Shown here: piece by piece, positions 44,430-52,959 of the stretch
How the letters are laid out: every line of letters begins with the position of its first letter
How positions within the stretch are numbered: position 1 is the first letter of the stretch
NCBI GenBank assembly: GCA_964565775.1
Contig: CAZMGB010000019.1
Location: forward strand, 1 to 64,000
DNA length: 64,000 nt
Reading direction: 5' to 3'
Source: CAZMGB01 sp964565775
GTDB taxonomy: Bacteria > Chloroflexota > Dehalococcoidia > DSTF01 > JALHUB01
Program-made: the position numbers and the translations under genes
Notes under the pieces: generated by a model
Database searches by the model: none
The model's input: the letters and a program-made list of their open reading frames with translations, nothing else
What the model was told of the DNA's origin: nothing

Positions 44430-45626
44430 GTGCCTGCCACGCCAGTGGACCGTATCTATCTCGACCACGCCGCGACGACCCCTCTCGACCCTCGGGTTCT
44501 CGAGGCGATGCTGCCAATCCTCCGCTCGCACTGGGGCAACCCTTCCAGCATCTACTTCGAGGGACGTGAGGCCCGCAGGGGCCTGGACGGCGCCCGCGAG
44601 ACGGTGGCCGACCTCCTCGGCGCCAAGCCGAGCGAGGTGGTCTTCACCAGCGGCGGCAGCGAGAGCGATAACGCCGCCTTGCGGGGAGTCGCCTACGCCG
44701 CTCGCGCCCGCGGCCGGCAGATCATCACTTCCGCCGTCGAGCATCACGCCGTCCTTCACACCGCCCAGGAGCTGGAGAAGGAGGGCTTCCAGGTCACCTA
44801 CCTGCCGGTCGACGGTGAAGGGCTGGTCGATCCGGCCCACCTGGAAGAAACGGTCTCCGAGAACACGATCCTGGTCTCGATCATGTACGCGAACAATGAG
44901 GTGGGGACCGTCGAGCCGATCGCCGAGATGGCGCGCCGCGTCAAGGCCCGCAACCCGAAGACCGTCTTTCACACAGACGCGGTTCAAGCGATAGGCGCCA
45001 TCGACGTCAACGTCGGCCGGCTGGGCGTCGACATGCTGTCGATCGGCGCCCACAAGTTCTACGGACCGAAGGGCGTGGGCGCCCTCTACGTCCACTCGCG
45101 GACTCCGTTCCGGCCGCAGCAGCTCGGCGGCTCTCAGGAGAAGAACCGGCGGGCGGGCACCGAGGACGTGGCCGGCATCGTCGGACTGGCCACCGCGATG
45201 CGCCTCGCCTTCGAGGAGTTCGACGCCCGCAACGCCCATATTCGCGCCCTCCGCGACCTGCTGATGGTCGAGCTGCCGGCACGCATCCCCGGCACTCACA
45301 TCACGGGCCCCGCCGACCCGAAGGGCCGTCTGCCGAACAATTTCAGTTGCTGCTTCGAGCACGTGGAGGGCGAGGCGGTCCTCCTCCAGATGGACCTGAT
45401 GGGCATCGCCGCCAGCAGCGGCTCCGCCTGCACGTCGGGGTCGCTGGAGCCGTCCCACGTCCTGACGGCGATGGGCGTGTCGCCGGAGCTGGCGCGGGGC
45501 AGCTTGCGGCTGACGGTGGGCAAGGACATCACGAGGGCGCAGGTGGAGCACGTAATCGACGTGCTGCCGGGGATCGTTGCCAAACTGCGACAGCTCTCGC
45601 CCCTAGCGACTGGCCGGGACCGGTAG
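44430..45626 (+). CDS. Cysteine desulfurase (NifS/IscS family)
   Basis: A 398-residue PLP enzyme that removes sulfur from cysteine for Fe-S cluster assembly. The N-terminus has IYLDHAATTPLDPRV; the PLP lysine is in LSIGAHKFYGPKG (about 209); the catalytic Cys is in ASSGSACTSGSLEPSHVL (about 333); NNEVGTVEP and HTDAVQ contact PLP. The loop form fits group I (IscS/NifS). No IscU scaffold is adjacent. It starts at GTG. Confidence 0.92.
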   Translation: MPATPVDRIYLDHAATTPLDPRVLEAMLPILRSHWGNPSSIYFEGREARRGLDGARETVADLLGAKPSEVVFTSGGSESDNAALRGVAYAARARGRQIITSAVEHHAVLHTAQELEKEGFQVTYLPVDGEGLVDPAHLEETVSENTILVSIMYANNEVGTVEPIAEMARRVKARNPKTVFHTDAVQAIGAIDVNVGRLGVDMLSIGAHKFYGPKGVGALYVHSRTPFRPQQLGGSQEKNRRAGTEDVAGIVGLATAMRLAFEEFDARNAHIRALRDLLMVELPARIPGTHITGPADPKGRLPNNFSCCFEHVEGEAVLLQMDLMGIAASSGSACTSGSLEPSHVLTAMGVSPELARGSLRLTVGKDITRAQVEHVIDVLPGIVAKLRQLSPLATGRDR

Positions 45627-45841
45627 GCGCCGGCCCGTCGGGCGGGGAGACGCTCCGCCGTCTGGCCTTCACTCTCCGGGGGCTGAGCGACGAGAGCCTG
45701 AGGGCTCGCTGTCGCACTCGATACCTGTGTGCCGCACCTATCCTGTCGGCAACCGAGAAGGAAGTGTGTGCGAGTCGACAGATTGCAGCGCCCCACAGGC
45801 CACACACGCCTCAACTCACCGATAGGCGGCGGCCAAGAGGG

Positions 45842-45870
45842 TTGCATCACGATGAATCTCTCCTTACAAT
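45842..45870 (+). promoter_or_regulatory. Promoter of the VapBC-like operon
   Basis: TTGCAT (45842-45847) and TACAAT (45865-45870) are separated by 17 bases, 40 bases upstream of the antitoxin ATG, which has GGGAGAGGGG as ribosome-binding site. The rest of the 45627-45910 gap shows no gene. Confidence 0.65.
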
Positions 45871-45910
45871 CGAGTAAGCCAAAGGATTCTTACAGGGGAG
45901 AGGGGAACCG

Positions 45911-46150
45911 ATGACCGCAGGAACTAAGATTACGAGCAAGGGCCAGGTGACTATCCCAAAGGACGTGCGGGAACGGCTCGGCCTCAGGTCGGGGGACGAG
46001 ATAGAGTTCGTCGATGATGGCAACGGCTACCGTGTCCAGAAGCGGGTCCCCGCCTCTCCCTTCAAGAAGTATCGAGGCTACCTCAAGGGCCTGGCCGGCC
46101 GCGACCCCGACGAGCTCGTCGAGTCCGCACGAGGCGAACGCGGCCGATGA
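45911..46150 (+). CDS. AbrB/MazE-type antitoxin
   Basis: A 79-residue swapped-hairpin DNA-binding protein: TKITSKGQVTIPKDVRERLGLRSGDEIEF (about 5-33, in outline) is the SpoVT-AbrB signature. The C-terminal tail (about 48-79) should wrap and inhibit the toxin. Its stop overlaps the start of the PIN-domain gene (ATGA), a normal toxin-antitoxin arrangement, and it probably represses its own promoter. Confidence 0.9.
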   Translation: MTAGTKITSKGQVTIPKDVRERLGLRSGDEIEFVDDGNGYRVQKRVPASPFKKYRGYLKGLAGRDPDELVESARGERGR

Positions 46151-46614
46151 TCACCGCCGTCGATACCAACGTCCTCCTCGACGTACTGATTCCGGGCGCG
46201 CCCCACGGCGACGAGTCCGACCGCGCCCTCGCCGAGGCCGTGCGCGCCGGCGCGCTGCTTATCAGCGAGCCCGTCTACGCCGAGCTGGCCGCCCACTTTG
46301 GCGACAAGGCCGACCTGGACCGCTTCCTCACCGACACCGGCATCCGACTGGAGCCGTCAGGCGCCGAGGCGCTGTACAGAGTCGGGAGAGGCTGGAGCGA
46401 CTACCTGCGCCGCCGTCCCGCACATCCTTCCTGTCCTCAGTGCGGCGCTACGCAAGACATCCGCTGCGACCGGTGCGGAGCCAGCATCCAGCCCAGGCAG
46501 CATGTCGTCGCCGACTTCCTCATCGGAACCCATGCCCTGGTACACGCCGACCGCCTGCTGACCAGAGACAGGGGCTACTATGCCACCTACTTCCCCGATC
46601 TGAAGCTGCGCTGA
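46147..46614 (+). CDS. VapC-like PIN domain toxin with a zinc-ribbon insertion
   Basis: A 155-residue PIN ribonuclease. Acidic active-site residues are Asp in VDTNVLLDVL, Glu in EPVYAELAAHF, Asp in HVVADFLIGTHA and Asp in LTRDRGYY. Between the third and fourth helices is an insertion with two knuckles, CPQC and CDRC (about 96-114), where most VapC proteins have only a short loop. The insert is positioned just before the catalytic ADFLIG strand and could bind zinc. The gene overlaps the antitoxin by four bases. Confidence 0.88.
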   Translation: MITAVDTNVLLDVLIPGAPHGDESDRALAEAVRAGALLISEPVYAELAAHFGDKADLDRFLTDTGIRLEPSGAEALYRVGRGWSDYLRRRPAHPSCPQCGATQDIRCDRCGASIQPRQHVVADFLIGTHALVHADRLLTRDRGYYATYFPDLKLR

Positions 46615-46724
46615 CAAGCGCCTTGTGCTCGAGTACAGCCTCTTGCCGCTAACCCTGAGCGCGCACTAGAGTAAGAAATGAAGGCTTCGTTTCCAAGAGA
46701 GCCGAAAGGCCCCGAGGAAAGCCC

Positions 46725-47339
46725 ATGACTCAGGAATCGCCCATCCCCATAGAGCCGCGCGAACTGGACGAGGACGTCAAGCAGAACCTGCTGGTCACCT
46801 CGGCGGACACGGTGTTGAATTGGGCGCGGAGCTCATCTCTGTGGCCGGCGATGTTCGGCCTCGCCTGCTGCGCCATCGAGATGGTGGCGACGGCGACGCC
46901 CCGCTACGATATGGCACGCTTCGGGATGGAGATCTTCCGCGCCTCGCCGCGCCAGGCGGACCTCATGATCGTCTCCGGCACCATCACCTGGAAGATGGCG
47001 CCGCCGGTGCGGCGCGTCTACCTCCAGATGGCGGAGCCCAAGTGGGTGATCTCGATGGGAGGCTGCGCCATCACGGGCGGCCCCTTCGCCTACGGGTACA
47101 GCGTGTTGCCGGGCGCGAGGCTCATCGTGCCGGTGGACGTGTACATCCCCGGCTGCCCACCCCGCCCGGAGTCGCTTCTCACCGGCCTCATAATGCTCCA
47201 GGACAAGATCAAGAAGGAGAGCTTCACCGGCAAGCGGGAGCGCGACGAGCCCACCGGTGACTTCAGCCAATACCTGCCTCCGGACGACCCGATCCGAAAG
47301 GAGCTGGAGTCGCTCTTCCCGCCCTACGTCAAGACCTAG
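46725..47339 (+). CDS. nuoB: NADH-quinone oxidoreductase subunit B
   Basis: A 204-residue NuoB. The N2 cluster ligands are present: the double Cys in GLACCAIEM (about 50), Cys in MGGCAITGG and Cys in PGCPPRPE. The C-terminal tail (about 165-204) is longer than in many species. No other complex I gene is adjacent: a VapBC pair lies upstream and a signal peptidase gene is convergent downstream. It may complement a nuo operon elsewhere or serve another nickel- or quinone-linked complex. Confidence 0.9.
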   Translation: MTQESPIPIEPRELDEDVKQNLLVTSADTVLNWARSSSLWPAMFGLACCAIEMVATATPRYDMARFGMEIFRASPRQADLMIVSGTITWKMAPPVRRVYLQMAEPKWVISMGGCAITGGPFAYGYSVLPGARLIVPVDVYIPGCPPRPESLLTGLIMLQDKIKKESFTGKRERDEPTGDFSQYLPPDDPIRKELESLFPPYVKT

Positions 47340-47380
47340 GGCCTGCACGGGGGAAGCGCTCTCCGTTGCGGATCGCTGCC

Positions 47381-47977
47381 CTAGCCACTCGCCTGCACCT
47401 TCACTACCCGAAAGCGGCGAACAGGCCAGTAGACCAGCCATGCCCGAGCTTTCAGAGCCTTGCGGTGCACGGGGCCGAAGTGGCGCGCGTCCGTACTGGC
47501 GTCCGGCCAATCACCCAGGAGGAAATACTCCTCGCGGCCGAGCGTCCCGGCATCCCCGGGGTCGGGCATCGCCCCTGAAGAGGCCGCGTCGCCACAAGCC
47601 ACGCCGTTCACCCAGCAAACGCCGTCGCTGGTCGCCACTCTGTCTCCCGGCACCGCCACCACCCTCTTGACGATGCGATGCCGCGGCCGCGTCGGGTGCA
47701 AGGCCAGGACGATGTCGCCCCGGTGCGGCGTTCCCAGTCGGTAGGCGAGGGAGTCGAACAGCACGTATTCGCCGGGAGCCAGCGTCGGATACATGCTCCA
47801 CCCCCTGACCACGATGCGCCTGGCGAGCAAGAGGGCAAGGAGATGATAGACGGCAGGGAGTCGCAGGACAGCCCGTAGAGTCGAGCCTAATCGCGTCGGA
47901 AAGATCACCCAGACGTAACCCCGAATAGGGGCCAGGATACCTTTGGGGGACTCTCTGCCGGTGGGAGGGAGCCTCAC
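47381..47977 (-). CDS. S26 signal-peptidase-like protease, probable NiSOD maturation protease
   Basis: A 198-residue type I signal peptidase. One membrane helix (about 35-53) precedes the Ser in RGWSMYPTLAPGE (about 61) and the Lys in IVKRVVAVPGDRV (about 104); LGDWPDASTDARHFGPV is the usual box E. It is divergent from the sodN gene 74 bases away; such proteases cleave the NiSOD leader to expose the His1 that binds nickel. Assignment rests on this neighbourhood. The GTG start at 47977 lacks an obvious ribosome-binding site. Confidence 0.85.
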   Translation of the reverse strand: MRLPPTGRESPKGILAPIRGYVWVIFPTRLGSTLRAVLRLPAVYHLLALLLARRIVVRGWSMYPTLAPGEYVLFDSLAYRLGTPHRGDIVLALHPTRPRHRIVKRVVAVPGDRVATSDGVCWVNGVACGDAASSGAMPDPGDAGTLGREEYFLLGDWPDASTDARHFGPVHRKALKARAWLVYWPVRRFRVVKVQASG

Positions 47978-48051
47978 GGCCTGGCCACAGCTAGTGCTTT
48001 TGTAGTAAATTATAACGATCTGACAGGAATTTTGCCGAGGAGGTTTCTAAC

Positions 48052-48567
48052 ATGTTTTTCCGACGCGCGTTTGCTGTCCTGAACCGCATACTCCCCGCCG
48101 AAGAGGCTTTCGCCCACTGCGATATCCCCTGCGGGATCTACGACCCCCACCTGGCGCAGATAGCCGCCCTCACGACCGTCCGCATGAACCAGCTCATCGA
48201 GCAGCTGCCGCACCCACCCTCGGGCGCTGGCGAGGCGGAGCACACGGCATACCACAACAGCTTCGCCCGCTACATCGCCGTCAAGGAGGAGCACGCGGAG
48301 CTCTGCAAGCACGAGGTGCGGGTCATCTGGGGCGACTACTTCAAGCCGGAGCACCTGGAGAAGCACCCCGATCTCCACAAGGTGGTCTGGAACATCATGA
48401 AGCTGGGCTCCAAGGTCAGGCAGGAGGTGAACATGCAGGCGGCCCAGGATCTCCTGGCCGAGGTGCAGAAGTTCGCCGAGGCCTTCTGGGCCACCAAGGG
48501 CGCCTCCGTCCGCCGCGAGCCCTCTCGCCAGGCTGCGGGCGGGCAGCTGGTCTACCCCGCCGGCTAG
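48052..48567 (+). CDS. sodN: Nickel superoxide dismutase
   Basis: A 171-residue NiSOD precursor. A leader of about 21 residues ends in PAEEAFA, directly before HCDIPCGIYDP, the nickel hook (mature His1, Cys2, Cys6) that binds Ni after cleavage. The helical bundle follows (HTAYHNSFARYIAVKEEHAE, VVWNIMKLGSKVRQEVN). The C-terminus is extended by about 15 residues. A strong GAGGAGGT site fixes the start. The divergent S26 protease is the probable maturation enzyme. It disproportionates superoxide. Confidence 0.95.
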   Translation: MFFRRAFAVLNRILPAEEAFAHCDIPCGIYDPHLAQIAALTTVRMNQLIEQLPHPPSGAGEAEHTAYHNSFARYIAVKEEHAELCKHEVRVIWGDYFKPEHLEKHPDLHKVVWNIMKLGSKVRQEVNMQAAQDLLAEVQKFAEAFWATKGASVRREPSRQAAGGQLVYPAG

Positions 48568-48683
48568 AGGACCGAGCAACCGACGAAGCCAACCGCCGTG
48601 GGGCCGCCTCCTACCGGGGGCGGCCCTCGCCTTTCTCAGCAAGGCTGTTCCCTGCCGGCCTGCTGCGCTAGAGTAGCTGCGCC

Positions 48684-50393
48684 ATGACCCGCCTGCCGCC
48701 GTCCGTCGCCGCCTTGACCGCCATGGTCATGCTCGCAGCCGCCTGTGGTGGCGAGAAGACCTCACCGACGACGGCCACGGCGCCGGTCGCACCCACCGAG
48801 GCGGCCCCGCCGGTAATCAGCGTCCAGCCCCGCCTCGACGACACAGCGTCGGCGTACGTGGCCGCGGCCGCCTCTTCAGCAGCCGAGCGGTTGGGCGTGC
48901 GAGTAGCAGTCGGGGGCGAGGCGAGCGCAGCCCCTGCGGGCCCCTCCGTGATCATCGAAAGCCGAAAGCCGGAGCACGGCGAGGGGCTGGCCGTTCCCGT
49001 TCGCTTCTGGGGCGCCTTCGCCAGCTTCTGGAATGAGACCGAGGGGCTCTCCTTCGAAGGCGTCCGTCAGGCCGCGACGGGCGGGGCCGCCGACTGGGCC
49101 GACCTGGGCGCAGCCGCCGGCCCCCTAACGACGTATCTACCACTCGAGCTGCGCGCCAGCCTGGAAACGCTCCTCGGCCCTCTTCCGCCCGACGACGCGG
49201 CGACGGTGCGCTGGCTCCCCCTCTCCGAGGTAGTCGATGCGGCGGCAGCCGATGCCGGCTCCCTCCTCCTCCTCCCCGTCGCCCGCGCCGATCCCCGGCT
49301 GCGGAGCCTGGCCGTCGACGGCGTCGACGCGGTCCGAGGCGTGGGCGATCCCCTGACCTCGCCCTTTGTGGAGCGTCTGTGGCTGACCTGGGAAGGTGAG
49401 GAGGCTAGACCGCTCGCGGCAGAGCTGGCCAAGGCCCTTGAGGCCGCTCCGCCTTCGCCCGTTCGCGTCGTAGCCACAGGGGACATCATCCCCGCCCGCT
49501 GCGTGTACGACCGCCAGCGCGCCGCCGGCGACTATCGTCAGGCGTTCCGGCCCACGGCCGACTACCTGCGGGCCGCCGATCTCACCCTAGGCAGCCTGGA
49601 CGCCTCTCTCTCCGACGCCGGCGAACCCTTCGGCTGCACACGCACGCTCAGCCTCCTGGCGCCGGCCCGCAGCGTCGAGGGGCTCGTCTACGCCGGCCTG
49701 GACGTCGTGACGGTGGCGACCAACCACGCCAAAGACTGTGGTACGAACCCGTGCGGTGACCAGGCCTTTCTCGACACGCTGGCCAACCTGCGGGCGGCCG
49801 GCATCGAGCCCGTCGGTGGCGGGGTCGATCTGGCCGAGGCACGTCGGCCTGCCGTCGTTACGGCGGGCGGTGTCAGCTTCGCCGTTCTCGGCTACGACGA
49901 CATAGCTGCGTCAGTATACGGCGCCACCGAGACGTCGCCCGGCACCGCGCCCTTGGACGGCGACACGTTGGCCGAGGACGTGGCTGCCGCCCTCGACCGG
50001 GCAGATGTGGTCATCGTTATGCCCCACTGGGGCAGCGAGTACACCGCACTCCCCAGCGAGCGACAGCAGGAGTTGGCGCGCCAGGCCATCGCCGCCGGCG
50101 CGACGCTGGTGGTGGGCAACCATGCCCACGTGGTCCAGGCGGTGGAGTGGTCTGATGGGGGCTTCGTTGCCTACGGCCTCGGCAACTTCATCTTCGACCA
50201 GGACTGGTCGCTGGAGACGCAGCAGGGGGTGGTGCTGGAGGCCACGTTCCAGGGGCCACGGCTTGTCGGCGTCCGGCTGCACCCCGTGCACATCCACGAC
50301 ATGCACCAGCCCCGCTGGGCCGACACCGACGAGGCGCGCTCTATCCTCCAGCGGGTGCAGGACGCGTCGCAGGTGGTGGTACCCTTTCCTTGA
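48684..50393 (+). CDS. CapA/PgsA-like lipoprotein (PGA_cap domain)
   Basis: A 569-residue lipoprotein. The signal ends in LAAAC (Cys about 21). An N-terminal region (about 45-260) resembles a periplasmic binding domain without clear family. The C-terminal half (about 270-565) is a CapA-type calcineurin-like domain: VVATGDIIPARCVYD, TLGSLDASLSD, VVTVATNHAKDCG, MPHWGSEY and VVGNHAHVVQAVEW. Such domains occur in poly-gamma-glutamate synthesis systems and stand-alone enzymes; no pgsB or pgsC is nearby, so the function is open. Confidence 0.85.
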   Translation: MTRLPPSVAALTAMVMLAAACGGEKTSPTTATAPVAPTEAAPPVISVQPRLDDTASAYVAAAASSAAERLGVRVAVGGEASAAPAGPSVIIESRKPEHGEGLAVPVRFWGAFASFWNETEGLSFEGVRQAATGGAADWADLGAAAGPLTTYLPLELRASLETLLGPLPPDDAATVRWLPLSEVVDAAAADAGSLLLLPVARADPRLRSLAVDGVDAVRGVGDPLTSPFVERLWLTWEGEEARPLAAELAKALEAAPPSPVRVVATGDIIPARCVYDRQRAAGDYRQAFRPTADYLRAADLTLGSLDASLSDAGEPFGCTRTLSLLAPARSVEGLVYAGLDVVTVATNHAKDCGTNPCGDQAFLDTLANLRAAGIEPVGGGVDLAEARRPAVVTAGGVSFAVLGYDDIAASVYGATETSPGTAPLDGDTLAEDVAAALDRADVVIVMPHWGSEYTALPSERQQELARQAIAAGATLVVGNHAHVVQAVEWSDGGFVAYGLGNFIFDQDWSLETQQGVVLEATFQGPRLVGVRLHPVHIHDMHQPRWADTDEARSILQRVQDASQVVVPFP

Positions 50394-50470
50394 GGACAGG
50401 CGCGTATCGAAGTGCCCCGTCGTCCGTTATTGTAATATGCAGGGCTCATATGCCGCGCTCGAGGTAAATC

Positions 50471-51292
50471 ATGGCCGTCCTTGAGGACCGGGTCCGGGAG
50501 ATCAAAGAGGTCATCCGCGCTCACGACGGCGCGAACGTTGCCGATGCCACGCTGGCGCGCGCCGTCGACGAGCTCATCGGCGTCTTCTACGACGATATCG
50601 GCGAGATCCTCAGCGTCTCCTCGCGCACGCTGTTCGACCTCTTCGTGATCAAAGTGCTCTACGTCGGCCGTCACAGCACCGACGTCCAGATCATCGATTA
50701 CCTGGGAGAGCTGATGAACCGCTACCTCTACACACGGGAGCTCTTCCCCGTCGTCAGGCGCGACAGGCGCTTCGCCTACTATCTGTCGGACCTGCTCGAG
50801 GAGTCACGGCGGCTGATCCACTTTCAGAATCTCTTCGAAGCCCACCGCAAGTACGCCGACAACGCTCTCTTCCTCACCGGTGTCTTCCCCCGCAGCCTCC
50901 GCCGTGGGCGCGCGGGCCGCAAGCGGGCCGTGCCCTTTATCGATAGCTCTTACTACGTCAGCTCCGGAAAGACCTCCTACCGGCTGGCGGCCGAGCATGA
51001 GCTGGCCGAGACGACGCAGCAGCGGGAGACGCTGAACAAGCTCTCCACCTACTTCGAGGTCTACATGGACGCTCTCAACGAGATGAGCGAGCGCTACATC
51101 CTCGGCTTCGACTTCAACCTGATGGCCGACAAGATGCTCGACAACTTCAACCTGTACCGGCGCACCGGCGACGAGAAGTACCTGAACAACGCCCGCAAGT
51201 ACGCCGCCATCCTGAAAGTCGACTCCGCCCGCTTCCCCAGCCTCTTTCGCCTGGCGCCCAGGGCCGCGCTTCTCGACGGGCCGCCGCCCTGA
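50471..51292 (+). CDS. Conserved hypothetical protein
   Basis: A 273-residue, mostly helical and charged protein starting behind GAGGT. Notable segments are SSRTLFDLFVIKVLYVGRHS, RRDRRFAYYLSDLLEESRRL and LNEMSERYILGFDFNLMADKM. No signal peptide, transmembrane helix, or recognisable catalytic motif is visible. Composition matches its neighbours. It may be co-transcribed with the CapA-like gene 77 bases upstream. I do not recognise the family. Confidence 0.75.
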   Translation: MAVLEDRVREIKEVIRAHDGANVADATLARAVDELIGVFYDDIGEILSVSSRTLFDLFVIKVLYVGRHSTDVQIIDYLGELMNRYLYTRELFPVVRRDRRFAYYLSDLLEESRRLIHFQNLFEAHRKYADNALFLTGVFPRSLRRGRAGRKRAVPFIDSSYYVSSGKTSYRLAAEHELAETTQQRETLNKLSTYFEVYMDALNEMSERYILGFDFNLMADKMLDNFNLYRRTGDEKYLNNARKYAAILKVDSARFPSLFRLAPRAALLDGPPP

Positions 51293-51307
51293 CGGACCCC
51301 TTTCCCC

Positions 51308-51470
51308 AAACGGCAGGCGGCGATCTATGCGGCGGAGAGGTAGAGTCTGATTGAACCGTGCCACCAAGACCGGCAAGACCTTGGGGTGCATGGTCTGGCT
51401 CGGTCACAAGGCGAGGGAGGGGAGGGACGGCCAGGCCTACCGGTAGGTCGCGCCGACCTACTTCCAGCCC
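51308..51470 (+). pseudogene. Decayed phage terminase large-subunit fragment
   Basis: Conceptual translation gives KRQAAIYAAER-stop-SLIE, then after a +1 shift RATKTGKTLGCMVWLGHKA and further on AYR-stop-VAPTYFQP. This follows the start of large terminase ATPases: the KQ...IY segment, a Walker A-like TKTGKT and the later VAPTY strand. Three lesions are seen: TAG at 51341, a frameshift near 51356, and TAG at 51444 exactly where Trp is usual. Similarity fades after 51470. Confidence 0.65.
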
Positions 51471-51494
51471 GGTTGTTCTCAAGACGGCAGAGAC

Positions 51495-51650
51495 TCAATG
51501 GCCTCCTCTTACTGAAGTGCTCTTGCCGCAGTCGGTGCAAGCAATCTGGATCTCCCCACAAGACCAAACCAATATGATAGCGTTAGGGCTTCTGCAATCG
51601 GCACACTGTCTCTTGAGCGCTGCAACAACGGCGCTGCCGGGGCAACTCAT
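51495..51650 (-). CDS. Small zinc-ribbon protein (51 aa)
   Basis: A 51-residue protein starting MSCPGSAVVAALKRQCADC and ending TDCGKSTSVRGGH. Two CxxC knuckles (CADC, CTDC) about 23 residues apart form a zinc-ribbon pattern, with hydrophobic strand AIILVWSCGEIQIAC between. The ATG overlaps the stop of the membrane-protein gene (ATGA), implying translational coupling. Function unknown; it overlaps the terminase remnant's downstream flank but not its recognisable part. Confidence 0.65.
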   Translation of the reverse strand: MSCPGSAVVAALKRQCADCRSPNAIILVWSCGEIQIACTDCGKSTSVRGGH

Positions 51651-52006
51651 GATTCCTTGCTCCTAGTGCTGCCAACTGCTCTAGCTTCTAATGGGGCGAA
51701 AACGCCAGCGAGATTAGGGGGTGGCCTTAGCGTTTCAACAGTCGGCCACCGCGAGAATGCAAGCAGCACGAACATCAGCCCGCCGGCTAAGGGGACAATC
51801 GCGAAAGGAGTGAACCAGCGGCTACTGCCTGCTCTGGGCAGTGCTTCCCAAGCCAAGACGAGCAGGAAGACGATGTTCACGCCAGGGATCAGAGCCAGGA
51901 GGGCCAGCCACCCACACCAGCCCACCCTGCGGCAGACGCGAACGACGGCCCATAGGACGAGCACAACCGAGACTAGGAGCAGTAGCTCAAAGGGACCGAC
52001 ACCCAT
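51647..52006 (-). CDS. Small membrane protein of unknown function
   Basis: A 119-residue protein with three likely transmembrane helices (about 6-24, 31-52 and 66-84) and a polar tail. VGWCGWLALLALIPGVNIVFLLVLAW resembles small membrane proteins that share a GWxALxPxxN motif. A strong AGGAGGT lies five bases upstream of the ATG. The stop overlaps the following zinc-ribbon gene. Lower GC than the surroundings and the adjacent phage remnant hint at acquisition by transfer. Confidence 0.7.
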   Translation of the reverse strand: MGVGPFELLLLVSVVLVLWAVVRVCRRVGWCGWLALLALIPGVNIVFLLVLAWEALPRAGSSRWFTPFAIVPLAGGLMFVLLAFSRWPTVETLRPPPNLAGVFAPLEARAVGSTRSKES

Positions 52007-52338
52007 GATGCACCTCCTGACGGAACACTCGCGGCGCGCTCACCCACTGCACTGCACCATCCATCCCGCTCTCCTTGCCTTTGGCCTTTCATGCGGCTTG
52101 AGCATCTCGATGCTCCGTCTTGCTCTCCGCCCCCTCCCCATTGATTATCGGCAGATATGGTTTCCGTCTTCTTCCGAGGGAGAGGCAAACGGCCGATACT
52201 GACTTTGTGAGCCCTTGCGAACGAAGACTGCCAGCGAAGGCAGGATGGGATTAGCTAATATGCCGGATTGCGCCTGAACCCCGCGATACGCGCCTGACAG
52301 CGGGCGCCGCGAGCCGTGCTCCTCGAACGACCTGGCCG
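52007..52338. other. Intergenic region without recognisable gene
   Basis: A gap of about 330 bases between the small membrane-protein gene and the LysE gene. Several overlapping frames are open, but none shows family similarity or a good ribosome-binding site. It may contain further decayed phage DNA. Confidence 0.5.
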
Positions 52339-52959
52339 CTAGACCACGTACTGACCCAGGCCCTGGATCAGGAAACGGACCGCGAAGGCCAGGATGAGAA
52401 CGCTGGCCGCCGTCGTCGCCCAACGCAGGAGGGGGCCCCCAACCAGGCGCCGGCTCCACGCCACCCCCACCGACAGGAAGGCGAACCAACTCACGCTGCC
52501 CGCGACGATGAACACTGCCGCCGCGAGCATCGCCCGCGTCTCGTCCGCCGAGACCGCCAGGCTGCCCGCCACGGCCAGCCAGGAAGCTACGGTCAGCGGG
52601 TTCAGCATGGTGACGAGAAGCCCGTGCCCAAACGCCAGGCGCAGCGAAATGGGTGCGTAGCCAGCGTCCTCCCCAGACATCGCTGTTCCGCCCAGGAGGC
52701 CGGAGAGCGCCAGATAGGCGAGAAACGCCGTTCCCCCCAGCCACAGAGGCACGCCCAGCCACGGCGTACGAAAGGCCTGGTCCGCGCCGGCCGCCGCCGC
52801 CACGAAGTAGACGCCGTCCACCACGGCGGCGCCGGCGCCCACGGCCAGCGCCGGCCCGAAGCCACGCAGCAGCCCAGTACGGACGACGGTGGCCCCCACT
52901 GGGCCCAGCGGCGCCGCCACGACGATCCCCAGGACAAACGCCTCCACGAAAAGTGGCAA
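52339..52959 (-). CDS. LysE/RhtB family exporter
   Basis: A 206-residue membrane protein with about six helices. The conserved N-terminal block GIVVAAPLGPVGATVVRTGLLRG and the NPLTVASWLAV helix are typical of LysE-type amino-acid or metabolite exporters. The start is TTG behind a GGAGGGG site. It is divergent from groEL. Substrate unknown. Confidence 0.88.
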   Translation of the reverse strand: MPLFVEAFVLGIVVAAPLGPVGATVVRTGLLRGFGPALAVGAGAAVVDGVYFVAAAAGADQAFRTPWLGVPLWLGGTAFLAYLALSGLLGGTAMSGEDAGYAPISLRLAFGHGLLVTMLNPLTVASWLAVAGSLAVSADETRAMLAAAVFIVAGSVSWFAFLSVGVAWSRRLVGGPLLRWATTAASVLILAFAVRFLIQGLGQYVV

